Positions 1 through 9,179 of a DNA stretch of 64,000 bases are shown one piece after another. Positions within the stretch are counted from its first letter, which is position 1, and every line of letters starts with the position of its first letter. The notes under the pieces are model-generated. The model saw only the letters and a program-made list of their open reading frames with translations. It was not told the origin of the DNA and searched no databases. Source of the DNA: Halomonas sp. QHL1 (GTDB taxonomy: Bacteria > Pseudomonadota > Gammaproteobacteria > Pseudomonadales > Halomonadaceae); NCBI RefSeq assembly GCF_001882345.1, contig NZ_MINL01000001.1, forward strand, positions 1,945,705 through 2,009,704, in the 5' to 3' direction. A program made the translations under genes and the position numbers.

Positions 1-2
1 GT

Positions 3-782
3 CCAGATTGGGTTCGCACATGGGAAGAAACCGGCCTTATCAGCTTCAACGATCTCAACAACGATGGCCGCATTCAGCTATATAACGATGCTGCTGACTA
101 CTCTGATCGTGGTTGGGAAGGCAACGAACTAACCGTTAATAACGACATTCTGGTACTCGCCAATCCGGAAATTGCCAACTTGCCCGGCTGGGTTATTGGT
201 TTGATCGCAGCAGGTGGTATTGCGGCTGCCCTATCAACCGCAGCAGGCTTGCTACTGGCGATCTCGTCGGCGATCAGTCACGATTTGATCAAAACCATGA
301 TCAATCCGAAGATTTCCGAAAAAGGCGAGATGTTGGCGGCGCGAATCTCCATGGGGGGCGCGATACTGCTGGCCACCTACTTGGGGCTTAATCCGCCTGG
401 GTTTGCGGCACAAACGGTGGCACTGGCCTTTGGTATCGCCGGTGCATCGCTGTTCCCCGCGCTGATGATGGGTATCTTCTCCAAGCGGATGAACAACTCA
501 GGTGCGATTGCCGGTATGTTGGCGGGCTTGATTTGTACTCTGCTTTACATCTTCACCTACCTGGGCTGGTTCTTCGTACCAGAGACCAATATGCTGGCAA
601 ACACGCCAGATAACTGGATCTTCGGTATCTCGCCGCTATCCTTCGGTGCCGTAGGCGCGATGATCAACTTCGCCGTTGCCTTCGCGGTCTCCAGAGTGAC
701 AGCTGCACCGCCGCAGGAAATTCAGGACCTGGTGGAAAGCGTTCGCTATCCGAAAGGTGCTGGCATGGCGGTAGATCACTAA
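3..782 (+). CDS. actP: Cation/acetate symporter, C-terminal part (partial at window edge)
   Basis: This is the C-terminal 259 residues of a sodium:solute symporter of the ActP/VC_2705 type; the frame is open from base 3, so the start lies outside the window. The family imports acetate and other short carboxylates across the inner membrane with a cation. The visible part begins with a hydrophilic loop holding an EF-hand-like stretch (DLNNDGRIQ, bases 51-77), followed by at least four hydrophobic segments and the family-typical run with LSTAAGLLLAISSAISHDL. Its position beside a CrbS-like kinase, a CrbR-like regulator and acs supports acetate as substrate. The exact substrate is inferred. Confidence 0.88.
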   Translation, partial: PDWVRTWEETGLISFNDLNNDGRIQLYNDAADYSDRGWEGNELTVNNDILVLANPEIANLPGWVIGLIAAGGIAAALSTAAGLLLAISSAISHDLIKTMINPKISEKGEMLAARISMGGAILLATYLGLNPPGFAAQTVALAFGIAGASLFPALMMGIFSKRMNNSGAIAGMLAGLICTLLYIFTYLGWFFVPETNMLANTPDNWIFGISPLSFGAVGAMINFAVAFAVSRVTAAPPQEIQDLVESVRYPKGAGMAVDH

Positions 783-800
783 GTCATACTCCTTCCTGAC

Positions 801-830
801 GCGTTATCGCCACACGGCGATAACGCTTTG
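801..830 (+). terminator. Hairpin after the symporter gene
   Basis: A perfect 11-bp stem (arms 801-811 and 816-826, loop ACAC) starts 18 bases after the symporter stop codon and is followed by only a short T run. It is the first of two tandem hairpins and may act as a terminator or as a barrier to 3' exonuclease. Confidence 0.5.
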
Positions 831-842
831 GAATCGACCTCA

Positions 843-879
843 CCATCGGGCTTCCTTCGGGAGGCCCGATGGCTTTTAT
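843..879 (+). terminator. Rho-independent terminator with UUCG loop
   Basis: A 13-bp GC-rich stem (843-855 with 860-872, one G-U pair) is closed by a TTCG tetraloop and followed by CTTTTAT. This is a strong intrinsic terminator for the symporter transcript, just before the next gene. Confidence 0.8.
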
Positions 880-904
880 AGACGGCTTTTTGAAAGGATA
901 ATTT

Positions 905-1414
905 ATGATTTGGCATTTGATCGCCGCCGTTTTTGCAGGCCTTGCGGCCGCCGGGATTGGCCTGATACTGCGCAATTTGAGCGGCAAACGTTTGCCCAAG
1001 TGGATAGTGCCAGTGTGTGGCGCGCTGGGTATGCTGGGCTATCAAGTTCAGGTCGAGTACAGCTGGTTTGAGCATAAGCAGGCGCAGCTTCCTGAGACCG
1101 CAAAAGTCATTTCAACCGAAAGTAGCAAGGCGGTATGGCGCCCATGGACCTTTGCCATTCCCATGACCACTAAGTTCAGCATGGTCGATAGCGAAAATAT
1201 TCGCATCAGCGAGCAGGACGGCTCCCTCTTAGCAGAATTTATTCTTTATCAGTTTGAACGTCACCACACCGATATTTTGATAACCCAGCCCTACGTACTC
1301 AATTGTGAGAACCGGGAATTGGTCCCACTGGATGAAGAGTCTCGCGAGCCTATTCTCGAGGAGATACGCACGCTGCGCGAAACCTCTCCGCTACTCAGCA
1401 ATGTGTGCACATAA
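905..1414 (+). CDS. Small membrane protein of unknown function between actP and crbS
   Basis: I do not recognise a named family. The 169-residue product begins MIWHLIAAVFAGLAAAGIGL, one clear membrane helix, followed by a second hydrophobic stretch near residues 35-50 (WIVPVCGALGMLGYQ). The rest is soluble and contains four tryptophans in all and two cysteines in the C-terminal third. An AAAGGA ribosome-binding site stands a few bases before the ATG. It sits between the acetate symporter terminator and the sensor kinase in the same orientation, so a role in the acetate locus is possible but unproven. Confidence 0.75.
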   Translation: MIWHLIAAVFAGLAAAGIGLILRNLSGKRLPKWIVPVCGALGMLGYQVQVEYSWFEHKQAQLPETAKVISTESSKAVWRPWTFAIPMTTKFSMVDSENIRISEQDGSLLAEFILYQFERHHTDILITQPYVLNCENRELVPLDEESREPILEEIRTLRETSPLLSNVCT

Positions 1415-1542
1415 GACAAATAAAGTCTGTGGTGTAAACAAGCTTAGAGAATGGTCGTACACGGCCCTCCATTTCGCCTAGAATGAAGCCTTTTTTATTA
1501 GCGCACGATTAGTGGATCGCACACTCTGGCGGGGAGAAAGGC

Positions 1543-4500
1543 ATGTTTCACGGCGGGCTACTGGTAGCGGTTTCGTTACTCTATATTGCCGTTCTATTCG
1601 GCATCGCTTGGTACGGTGACCGCCGCGCGCGTACCCACGGCGCCACCCGCCGGCGTCCGATCATCTATAGCCTGGCGCTGGCAATCTACTGCACCTCGTG
1701 GACGTTTTACGGTGCGGTTGGCCAGGCAGCTACCGCGGGCTGGTCGTTTGCAAGCATCTTCGTCGGGCCGATTTTGACGTTTTTGCTGTTCTGGCCGGTG
1801 CTGGCCAAGATGATTCGCGTTGCCAAGCATCAAAACGTCACCTCGATTGCCGACTTTATCGCCTCCCGTTACGGCAAAACCCAGTCGCTGGCCGCCTTTG
1901 CCAGCTTAGTCGCCTTGGTCGGCACCCTGCCCTACATTGCCCTGCAGCTAAAAGCGGTTTCCACTACTTTTAGCGTGCTCACCGATGCCACCGATGTGAC
2001 CCATACGCCGCTGTTTGGCGATACGGCCTTCTATGTGGCGATTGTGATGGCGATTTTCGCGATTCTATTTGGCACCCGCCACACCGATGCCACCGAACAC
2101 CACGAAGGCTTAATCCACGCCGTGGCATTTGAATCGCTGGTCAAACTGCTCGCCTTCGTGGTGCTTGGTGCCTTTGTTACCTGGGGTATGTTTGATGGCC
2201 TGGGTGAGCTGATGGGGCATGCCGAAAGTCAGCTCGAACTCCAGCGCCAGCTTGCCAATCAAGATTTCGGCCAGAGTTTCTGGGCGCAAACGCTGCTCGC
2301 GATGTTGGCGATTCTGTGTCTACCCCGCCAGTTCCATGTGGCCGTGGTGGAGAACATTCACCCTGACGACGCCACCAAAGCGCGCTGGCTGTTCCCACTT
2401 TACCTGCTGGCCATTGCCTTTTTCGTGGTGCCCTTAGCCGCCGCAGGGCTGTTACTGTTTTCCGAAAGCGGCGTAGAGCCAGATACCTACGTACTGGCAC
2501 TATCCATGGCCTCGGGCCACCAGTGGTTAACACTTCTTACTTTTATCGGCGGTTTCTCGGCGGCCACGGGCATGGTGATTGTCGCCGCCGTGGCGGTGTC
2601 GATCATGATCTCCAACGAAATCGTTATCCCGGCGCTGTTCCGACTGCGCTGGTTTGATACCAAGGCGCGGGATTATGGTCGCTTGGTGCTGCGCGCGCGG
2701 CGTTTAACCATTGTCGCCGTTCTGGCCATGGCCTATGGCTTCTACCAGCTGATTGCCGAATTCACCTCGCTGGCCTCGATTGGCATGCTCTCGTTTGCCG
2801 CCGCGGCCCAGTTTGCGCCAGCGTTGATTGGCGGGCTCTACTGGAAGCGCGGTAACCGGCTTGGGGTCATCGTCGGCATGAATGCAGGCTTCGCCATCTG
2901 GGCCTATAGCCTGCTAATGCCCGCGATGATCAATGCGGGCGTGCTTCCTACCGCTTGGCTCGACGGCGGCCCGTTGGGGCTTAATTGGCTATCGCCCACG
3001 GCGCTATTCGGCCTCAACTTGGGTGACAGCTTTACCCACGGCGTGATGCTGTCACTCGGGGTTAACCTGTTCTGCTACATTTTTGTTTCCCAGGTGACCT
3101 CACAGCGAGTGGTCGAGCGTATTCAGGCCTCGCTGTTCGTGGACAGCGTAGAGACGCGTCAAACCTCGGTGAACCGCCCCTGGACCGGGGCGACCACCGT
3201 CGGCGATTTAAAAGTCCTCTGCGAGCGCTTTCTAGGCGCGGGTCAGGTGGATCGCGCTTTTGAAGACTACGCCCGCCGGGTAGGTAAACCGCTGGACGAC
3301 GGCACCCGAGCCTCAATCGATATTATTCAGTTTACCGAACGCTTTCTGGCCTCGGTGCTGGGCGCTTCATCGGCACGCATCGTGGTTAACTCGGCGCTTC
3401 AGGGGCGCGGTATCGGCATCTCGGATGTGATTTCGATTGTCGATGAGGCCTCGCAGGTATTGGAGTTCAACCGGGCGCTGCTCCAGGCCACCATAGAAAA
3501 CATTAACCAGGGCATCAGCGTGGTCGACCAGAACCTGCGCCTGGTGGTGTGGAACCAGCGTTATCTAGAGCTCTTCCGCTTCCCTGACCACCTGATCCGC
3601 GTTGGCGCGCCCATAGACCGCATCTTCCGCTACAACGCCCACAACGGCGAGTATGGCCCGGGTGACCCGGAAGAGCACGTGCAGCTACTGCTCGACAATA
3701 TTCGCGAAGGCCAACCCCACCGCTACGTGCGCTACCGCCAAGATGGCAGCGTGCTGGAAGTGCAGGGCAACCCGATGCCTGGCGGCGGCTTTGTGTATAC
3801 CTACCAGGATATTACCCAGCAGAAGCGTATCGAAGAGGCGCTGATTCGCTCGGAAAACAATATCCGTATCTATACCGACAACGTGCCCGCGTTGATTGCC
3901 TACTTCGACAAAGAGTGCCGTTACCTATTTACCAACCGCGCCTACGAGCAAGCGTTCAACATTGATCGCAATGCGGTGATTGGTCGCCGCTTCGAAGACG
4001 TGCTGCAAATTAAGCAGGCGGAAGAGCGTGCGCCATGGGTCGCACGCGCCTTGAAAGGCGAACGGGTGAGTTTTGAGGTCTCACTGCGGGTGAATGAGGC
4101 CATGCGCTATATGCTGGTCACTTACACGCCGCACTTTGGCGACAGTCAGGCGATCCTGGGCTTCTTTGCGCTCTATCAGGATATTACCGAACGCCGTCAG
4201 GCCGAAATTGCCCTTAAAGAGACCAACGAAACCCTTGAGGAGCGCGTGCGTGAGCGTACTCAAGCGCTCTCTGAAGCCAACGCGGCATTGCGCCAGGAGA
4301 ACCGAGTACGCGCCGAGGCGGAGCTCGCTCTGCGCCAGGCTAAGCAGCTCGCAGAAGATGCCAACGCCTCTAAGACACGCTTTTTGGCCGCGGCCAGCCA
4401 CGACTTGCTGCAGCCACTTAACGCGGCACGGCTATTCACCTCCGCGCTAATGCAAAACGTGACCACTACCGATACCCAACGCATCGTTGGCCATATCGAT

Positions 4501-5484
4501 AACTCGCTGCAGGCCGCCGAGGAGTTGCTCAGCACCCTGCTGGATATCTCCAAGCTGGACGCAGGCGCCTTAACGCCACGCCGCAGTCACTTTGCCCTGG
4601 CCGACATCTTCCGCCCCTTACGCGCCGAGTTTGAGGTCATGGCGGATGATCGTGGGTTGGACTTAGAAGTCGTGCCTACCCGGCTTTGGGTAGACTCAGA
4701 CCCCCAGATGCTGCGCCGTATCGTGCAGAATTTCTTGTCTAATGCCATTCGCTACACCCAAGAGGGTCGCGTACTGCTGGGCTGTCGCCGCCAAAACGGC
4801 TGGCTCTCTATTGAAGTGTGGGACAGCGGCCCCGGTATTCCTGAATCTAAATTGAGCGAGATTTTTCAGGAATTCCGCCGCCTGGATCAGGTCTCCCGCC
4901 ACAAAGAGAGTGAGAAAGGCCTAGGGCTGGGACTCTCCATTGCCGACCGTATGAGCCGGGTGCTGGATCACCCCATCAAAGTGCGCTCGACGGTAGGCAA
5001 AGGCGCAGTTTTCTCGGTTAGCGTGCCGATTGTGACTGCCCATGAAGCGAGCAGTAACGAGCTTGAGCCACAGGCCCGGCGCGGCAGCCATAAGCTGAGC
5101 GGTACGCGAATTGTATGTATCGACAACGAGACACTAATTCTGGAAGGCATGACCGCCATGCTTAGCGGCTGGGGCTGCGAGGTGTTTACCGCCACCAGTA
5201 TCGGCGGGGCCAAATCGATCCTGCGCAATATGGATGGCGACCCTGACGCTATTCTGGCGGACTACCACCTGGATAACGAAGTCACGGGTTTAATGGCGCT
5301 AGAAGCGCTCAGCGAGCGTTTTGAGGGGGCGGTACCGGGGATTGTGATTACCGCTGACCGTACCGAAGCAGTGGCTGAAGAGATCAAGCGGGCGGGCTAT
5401 CAACTGCTGCTGAAGCCCGTTAAACCGGCGGCGCTGCGAGCGCTATTGACGCGCACGTTGCAGGCCAATCGCGCGGCGCGTTAA
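1543..5484 (+). CDS. crbS: CrbS-type hybrid sensor kinase fused to a sodium:solute symporter domain
   Basis: This 1313-residue protein has an N-terminal SLC5-type transporter module (about residues 1-520, some 13 membrane helices), a STAC-like linker (about 552-640), two PAS domains (about 650-765 and 775-895), a coiled coil (about 895-945), a HisKA domain with phospho-acceptor His953 in ASHDLLQPLN, a HATPase with N box NFLSNAIRYT and G box GLGLGL from Gly1126, and a C-terminal receiver with Asp1240. The order matches CrbS of Vibrio and Pseudomonas, which activates acs through CrbR during the acetate switch. The ATG has a GGGGAGAAAGG ribosome-binding site. Convergent crbR and nearby acs support the assignment. 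What it senses is not shown by the sequence. Confidence 0.88.
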   Translation: MFHGGLLVAVSLLYIAVLFGIAWYGDRRARTHGATRRRPIIYSLALAIYCTSWTFYGAVGQAATAGWSFASIFVGPILTFLLFWPVLAKMIRVAKHQNVTSIADFIASRYGKTQSLAAFASLVALVGTLPYIALQLKAVSTTFSVLTDATDVTHTPLFGDTAFYVAIVMAIFAILFGTRHTDATEHHEGLIHAVAFESLVKLLAFVVLGAFVTWGMFDGLGELMGHAESQLELQRQLANQDFGQSFWAQTLLAMLAILCLPRQFHVAVVENIHPDDATKARWLFPLYLLAIAFFVVPLAAAGLLLFSESGVEPDTYVLALSMASGHQWLTLLTFIGGFSAATGMVIVAAVAVSIMISNEIVIPALFRLRWFDTKARDYGRLVLRARRLTIVAVLAMAYGFYQLIAEFTSLASIGMLSFAAAAQFAPALIGGLYWKRGNRLGVIVGMNAGFAIWAYSLLMPAMINAGVLPTAWLDGGPLGLNWLSPTALFGLNLGDSFTHGVMLSLGVNLFCYIFVSQVTSQRVVERIQASLFVDSVETRQTSVNRPWTGATTVGDLKVLCERFLGAGQVDRAFEDYARRVGKPLDDGTRASIDIIQFTERFLASVLGASSARIVVNSALQGRGIGISDVISIVDEASQVLEFNRALLQATIENINQGISVVDQNLRLVVWNQRYLELFRFPDHLIRVGAPIDRIFRYNAHNGEYGPGDPEEHVQLLLDNIREGQPHRYVRYRQDGSVLEVQGNPMPGGGFVYTYQDITQQKRIEEALIRSENNIRIYTDNVPALIAYFDKECRYLFTNRAYEQAFNIDRNAVIGRRFEDVLQIKQAEERAPWVARALKGERVSFEVSLRVNEAMRYMLVTYTPHFGDSQAILGFFALYQDITERRQAEIALKETNETLEERVRERTQALSEANAALRQENRVRAEAELALRQAKQLAEDANASKTRFLAAASHDLLQPLNAARLFTSALMQNVTTTDTQRIVGHIDNSLQAAEELLSTLLDISKLDAGALTPRRSHFALADIFRPLRAEFEVMADDRGLDLEVVPTRLWVDSDPQMLRRIVQNFLSNAIRYTQEGRVLLGCRRQNGWLSIEVWDSGPGIPESKLSEIFQEFRRLDQVSRHKESEKGLGLGLSIADRMSRVLDHPIKVRSTVGKGAVFSVSVPIVTAHEASSNELEPQARRGSHKLSGTRIVCIDNETLILEGMTAMLSGWGCEVFTATSIGGAKSILRNMDGDPDAILADYHLDNEVTGLMALEALSERFEGAVPGIVITADRTEAVAEEIKRAGYQLLLKPVKPAALRALLTRTLQANRAAR

Positions 5485-5494
5485 GCGCGCCGCG
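5472..5494. terminator. GC hairpin spanning the crbS stop codon
   Basis: A perfect 9-bp stem (5472-5480 with 5486-5494) has the loop TTAAG, which contains the TAA stop codon of the kinase gene. It lies between the convergent crbS and crbR genes. There is no T run on either strand, so a terminator role is only possible. Confidence 0.4.
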
Positions 5495-5511
5495 GTTCAG
5501 GTAGTTAGTGC

Positions 5512-6174
5512 TTAGGAAACGACTTTCGGCGGCTCGACTTCAAGTTTCTGAGCCGCAATAACCGCCTGGGTACGCGAGTGCACGCCCAGCTTGCGTAGAA
5601 TCGCGGTTACGTGGGCCTTGATGGTCGCTTCAGAAACGCTCAGTTCATAAGCGATCTGTTTGTTCAGCAGGCCTTCGGTCAGCATATTCAAGACGCGGAA
5701 CTGCTGGGGCGTCAGCGATGCAATCGCCTCGGCAAAGCGCGACTCCTCTTCGCTGGTCTCTTCTAGCACGTTGGCCAACGCCTCGGGCAGCCACACTTCG
5801 CCCTGCAGAATTTCGCCTACGGCCTCAGCAATCAGCTGCAGTGACGACGATTTAGGGATAAAACCCGACGCGCCGTAGTCAATAGCACGACGCACCACAT
5901 AGGGTTCATCACTGCCAGACACTACCGCGACGGGGATATCAGGCATCTGACCACGCAGTTGGATCAAACCTGAGAAGCCGTGGGCTCCCGGCATGTGCAG
6001 ATCCAGCAGAATCAAATCGGCATCTGGGTGGCGATTCACCACGTCGGTGGTGGCTTCCATGGTGTCCGCTTCGACAATTTCCGCCTGGGGGGCCAACTGG
6101 CGTAACGCTTGGGTCAGCGCTGCACGAAACAGCGGGTGATCGTCAGCGACGATAAACTTATGAGCTACTGCCAT
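5512..6174 (-). CDS. crbR: CrbR-type LuxR-family response regulator
   Basis: This 220-residue two-component regulator has a receiver domain at about residues 1-125 (acidic pair Asp11/Asp12, phospho-acceptor Asp58 in ILLDLHMPG, Lys in PKSSS) and a LuxR/NarL helix-turn-helix at about 150-210 (LTPQQFRVLNMLTEGLLNKQIAYEL). It is convergent with the CrbS-like kinase, their ends 27 bases apart, and lies downstream of acs on the same strand. The family partner of CrbS is CrbR (also called ErdR or AgmR in pseudomonads), which turns on acs. A GGAGGAA sequence precedes the ATG. Direct control of acs here is inferred from the family and from location. Confidence 0.88.
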   Translation of the reverse strand: MAVAHKFIVADDHPLFRAALTQALRQLAPQAEIVEADTMEATTDVVNRHPDADLILLDLHMPGAHGFSGLIQLRGQMPDIPVAVVSGSDEPYVVRRAIDYGASGFIPKSSSLQLIAEAVGEILQGEVWLPEALANVLEETSEEESRFAEAIASLTPQQFRVLNMLTEGLLNKQIAYELSVSEATIKAHVTAILRKLGVHSRTQAVIAAQKLEVEPPKVVS

Positions 6175-6291
6175 GGATATTCCTCCGGTTCCTCGAGCAG
6201 CGGGGTTGTCTGCCGCCGCGACGCTAGGCTCTTACGGTTGTGAAGCATGGTACCCCATGGGCTTCATCATGCCCAAGCATCACATGCACAA

Positions 6292-6320
6292 TTTATAATA
6301 GATAGTTCATACAAGTGAAA
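6292..6320 (-). promoter_or_regulatory. Candidate sigma70 promoter for crbR
   Basis: On the minus strand TTTCAC (6315-6320) and TATAAA (6292-6297) are separated by 17 bp, about 120 bp upstream of the regulator start. The -10 is good and the -35 is weak, as expected for an activated or low-level promoter. Confidence 0.35.
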
Positions 6321-6339
6321 CACGTATCTATAAACGCAA

Positions 6340-6367
6340 CCGTGCCGACCTACTCGGGTCGGCACGG
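6340..6367 (-). terminator. Terminator after acs
   Basis: An 11-bp perfect stem (6340-6350 with 6357-6367, loop of 6) lies 56 bases past the acs stop codon. On the minus strand it is followed by TTGCGTTTATAG, a modest T run. It separates acs from the crbR promoter. Confidence 0.6.
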
Positions 6368-6422
6368 GTTTGAGTCAGCAAACAGGCTTTATTAGGCTGA
6401 ACAGCCTATAGCTGTATCGCCA

Positions 6423-8372
6423 TTATTGGTTGGCGCGATGCTCAATCAGCTCATCGACCACCGAAGGGTCAGCCAAGGTGCTGGTATCGCCCAAGCCATC
6501 ACACTCGTTGGCGGCAATCTTGCGCAGAATGCGGCGCATGATTTTACCCGAGCGGGTTTTCGGCAAACCTGGCGCCCACTGGATGACATCCGGCGAAGCA
6601 ATCGGGCCAATATCTTTGCGCACCCACTGAGTCAGCTCTTTTTTGAGTTCGTCTGTCGCTTCGATACCGTCATTCAGGGTGACATAGATATAGATGCCTT
6701 GTCCCTTAATATCGTGCGGGAAGCCAACAACGGCTGCTTCCGCAACGGCGCTGTGCGCTACCAGAGAGGACTCAATCTCGGCGGTGCCCATACGGTGACC
6801 CGATACGTTCAGCACGTCATCCACACGCCCGGTGATCCAGTAGTAGCCATCCTCATCGCGGCGACAGCCGTCACCCGTGAAGTACATACCGTCGTAGGTC
6901 GAGAAGTAGGTCTGAACATAGCGCTCGTGGTCACCCCAAATAGAGCGGGCCTGACCCGGCCAAGCATCGAGGATCACCAGGTTGCCTTCAGCGGCGCCTT
7001 CCAGCTTATTGCCTTCGTTATCGACCAGAGCAGGCTTCACACCGAAGAACGGCACGGTCGCGGAACCAGGTTTAAGCGGCGTAGCGCCCGGCAGCGGCGC
7101 AATCATGATGCCGCCGGTTTCGGTTTGCCACCAGGTATCCACAATCGGGCATTTTTCGTTGCCGATAACGCGGTAGAACCACTCCCAGGCTTCCGGGTTA
7201 ATCGGCTCACCCACAGAGCCCAACAGCCGCAGGCTATCGCGCTTGCTAGAATCCATGACGTTGTCGCCATGGGCCATCAGGGCACGCACCGCGGTGGGCG
7301 CAGTGTAAAGAATATTAACGTTGTGCTTATCAACGATATCACCCATACGGCCATGGGTGGGATAGCTTGGAACGCCCTCAAACATCAGGGTAGTCGCGCC
7401 GTTGGCCAAGGGGCCATAAACGATATAGCTATGCCCGGTGACCCAGCCAACATCCGCGGTGCACCAGTAAACTTCACCCTCTTGGTAGTCGAACACGTAC
7501 TGGTGGGTCATAGCAGCGTAGGTCAGGTAGCCACCGGTGGTGTGCTTCAAGCCTTTAGGCGCACCAGTAGAACCCGAGGTATAGAGAATAAACAGCGGGT
7601 CTTCGGCGCCCATGGCTTCGGCTTCACACTCGCTGGACTGCTTGTCGACCAGCTCGTCAAACCAGACATCGCGGCCCTCTTTCCAATCAATCTCACCGCC
7701 GGTGCGCTTCACCACCAGGACATTTTTGCACACGTCGGTGCCGTCACGGGTCAGCGCGGCATCCACGTTCTCCTTCAGCGGCACGTGCTTGCCACCGCGT
7801 ACCGACTCATCGGCGGTAATCACCAGTTTGGAGTCGGCGCCAATGACCCGCTGGGCAACGGCGTCCGGCGAGAAGCCGCCAAAGACAACCGAGTGAACGG
7901 CCCCGATGCGCGAACAGGCAAGCATCGCCATGGCCGCTTCGGGAATCATCGGCATATACAGCGTGACGGTATCGCCTTTACCGATGCCCAGCTCTTTCAG
8001 CGCGTTAGCCAGCTGATTCGTCCGGGCATAGAGTTCGCGATAGGTAATATGTTTGGACTCATCGGGACTGTCGCCTTCCCAAATGATCGCCGTTTGATCA
8101 CCGCGCTTGTCCAGATGGCGGTCAAGGCAGTTGGCGCTGACGTTCAGCAGACCATCCTCAAACCAACGAATATCGACATTGTCACGCGCAAAGGAGGTAT
8201 TTTTGATTTTGCTGGGCGCTTTAATCCAATCGAGGCGTTTGGCTTGTTCAGCCCAGAAGCCTTCCGGGTCGTCTATCGACTGCTGATACATGGCCTCATA
8301 TTTGGCTTTATCGGCCCAGGCATTGGCGGCGAAATCGTCGCGCACCGGATAGACGTTCTGTTGATCGCTCAT
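6423..8372 (-). CDS. acs: Acetyl-CoA synthetase (AMP-forming)
   Basis: The enzyme converts acetate, ATP and CoA to acetyl-CoA, AMP and pyrophosphate in the cytoplasm, the high-affinity acetate assimilation route. At 649 residues it has the usual length. The P-loop-like motif [11 protein letters not shown] is at 264-274 and the C-terminal catalytic motif [11 protein letters not shown] carries Lys610, the equivalent of the lysine acetylated by Pat-type enzymes in other bacteria. The ATG follows AGAGGCAA. It lies upstream of crbR on the same strand, within an acetate locus that also holds actP and crbS. A full-length open frame on the opposite strand is a coding shadow. Confidence 0.97.
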   Translation of the reverse strand: MSDQQNVYPVRDDFAANAWADKAKYEAMYQQSIDDPEGFWAEQAKRLDWIKAPSKIKNTSFARDNVDIRWFEDGLLNVSANCLDRHLDKRGDQTAIIWEGDSPDESKHITYRELYARTNQLANALKELGIGKGDTVTLYMPMIPEAAMAMLACSRIGAVHSVVFGGFSPDAVAQRVIGADSKLVITADESVRGGKHVPLKENVDAALTRDGTDVCKNVLVVKRTGGEIDWKEGRDVWFDELVDKQSSECEAEAMGAEDPLFILYTSGSTGAPKGLKHTTGGYLTYAAMTHQYVFDYQEGEVYWCTADVGWVTGHSYIVYGPLANGATTLMFEGVPSYPTHGRMGDIVDKHNVNILYTAPTAVRALMAHGDNVMDSSKRDSLRLLGSVGEPINPEAWEWFYRVIGNEKCPIVDTWWQTETGGIMIAPLPGATPLKPGSATVPFFGVKPALVDNEGNKLEGAAEGNLVILDAWPGQARSIWGDHERYVQTYFSTYDGMYFTGDGCRRDEDGYYWITGRVDDVLNVSGHRMGTAEIESSLVAHSAVAEAAVVGFPHDIKGQGIYIYVTLNDGIEATDELKKELTQWVRKDIGPIASPDVIQWAPGLPKTRSGKIMRRILRKIAANECDGLGDTSTLADPSVVDELIEHRANQ

Positions 8373-8415
8373 AAAATTGCCTCTGTCCGTGAAAATGCAC
8401 TCTCTAAGAAACTGT

Positions 8416-8467
8416 AGTCGATACGATTATTTATGGGGCTTATTGGCCATTATTGGGCGTATCGACT
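8416..8467 (-). promoter_or_regulatory. Inverted-repeat operator candidate upstream of acs
   Basis: Two perfect 10-bp inverted copies, AGTCGATACG (8416-8425) and CGTATCGACT (8458-8467), have centres 42 bp apart, close to four helical turns, and lie 44-95 bp before the acs start. A regulator of acs such as CrbR is a natural candidate to bind, but this is inference. Confidence 0.45.
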
Positions 8468-8566
8468 GCCATTAATGTTCCCCTAGCATAAACCTCCTCG
8501 CGCGGGCTTCCCTTTAGACATTGGTATTATCATTTTTTATTTAAAAAACAGTTATTTATAAACAAA

Positions 8567-9115
8567 TCAAAGCGCATCCTCTGGCCTGTAGACCAAGGTC
8601 TTAGCGCAGTGTCGACAGCGGTAGCGACGCCCGTTTACCACTAAAGAATGACGCGTCGGAGTAAATTGATGAAACCGGCAATCGCACTGGTAACGATAAG
8701 GTGCGGACTGCGCCTGCTTAATGTCAAACCGATGGGTCACACTAGGAACTAAGCCGAAGAGGTCGCGCATCACCGTTTTCCACTCGCGGCCGTGGGGTTT
8801 TAAGCGCGGGCCGTTGTCCAAATGAAACACCAGCCAGTGAGCCATTTCGTGGGGGATCACCTCATCAAAAAACGCCGTGCGGTTCTCACTCAGTAGCACC
8901 GGGTTCAAGCGTAACCCGCCGTGACCAAGATGCGCCTGCCCAGCCGAAGCGCCACGCAGGTTAAACCACACCTTTGGGGCTGGCAGCGCCGGGCATACCT
9001 CACAGCAGCGATGCCACGCTTGTTCAACGCGATTACGCGCGGCCCGGTGCAACGCTGTTTCTGACATGGCCGCCAATTCAGTGGCAGGCCAAGGGGGCAG
9101 TGGTGACGTCTTCAT
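8567..9115 (-). CDS. sprT: SprT-family zinc metalloprotease-like protein
   Basis: This 182-residue SprT-like protein has the HExxH zinc motif (PHEMAHWLV, His89, Glu90, His93), the family stretch RLNPVLLSEN just before it, and a C-terminal zinc-ribbon-like part with CDC and CRHC pairs. The start at 9115 gives MKTSPLPP, which closely resembles the beginning of E. coli SprT (MKTSRLP); an internal ATG at 9067 is an alternative. The frame stays open further upstream but would then overlap the divergent gene at 9180. The cellular role of SprT in bacteria is poorly defined. It is upstream of acs with about 190 bp between, so probably separately transcribed. Confidence 0.88.
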   Translation of the reverse strand: MKTSPLPPWPATELAAMSETALHRAARNRVEQAWHRCCEVCPALPAPKVWFNLRGASAGQAHLGHGGLRLNPVLLSENRTAFFDEVIPHEMAHWLVFHLDNGPRLKPHGREWKTVMRDLFGLVPSVTHRFDIKQAQSAPYRYQCDCRFHQFTPTRHSLVVNGRRYRCRHCAKTLVYRPEDAL

Positions 9116-9179
9116 TAGTGATAAACTAGCCGTTATAGATAACCATTGATGAACGATTTGTACTGACGAGGCTTTACTC

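Noticed and set aside
6426-8417. A 663-codon open frame on the plus strand exactly opposite acs
   Set aside because: It mirrors the codon pattern of acs, has no ribosome-binding site or domain, and long antisense frames are expected opposite GC-rich genes.
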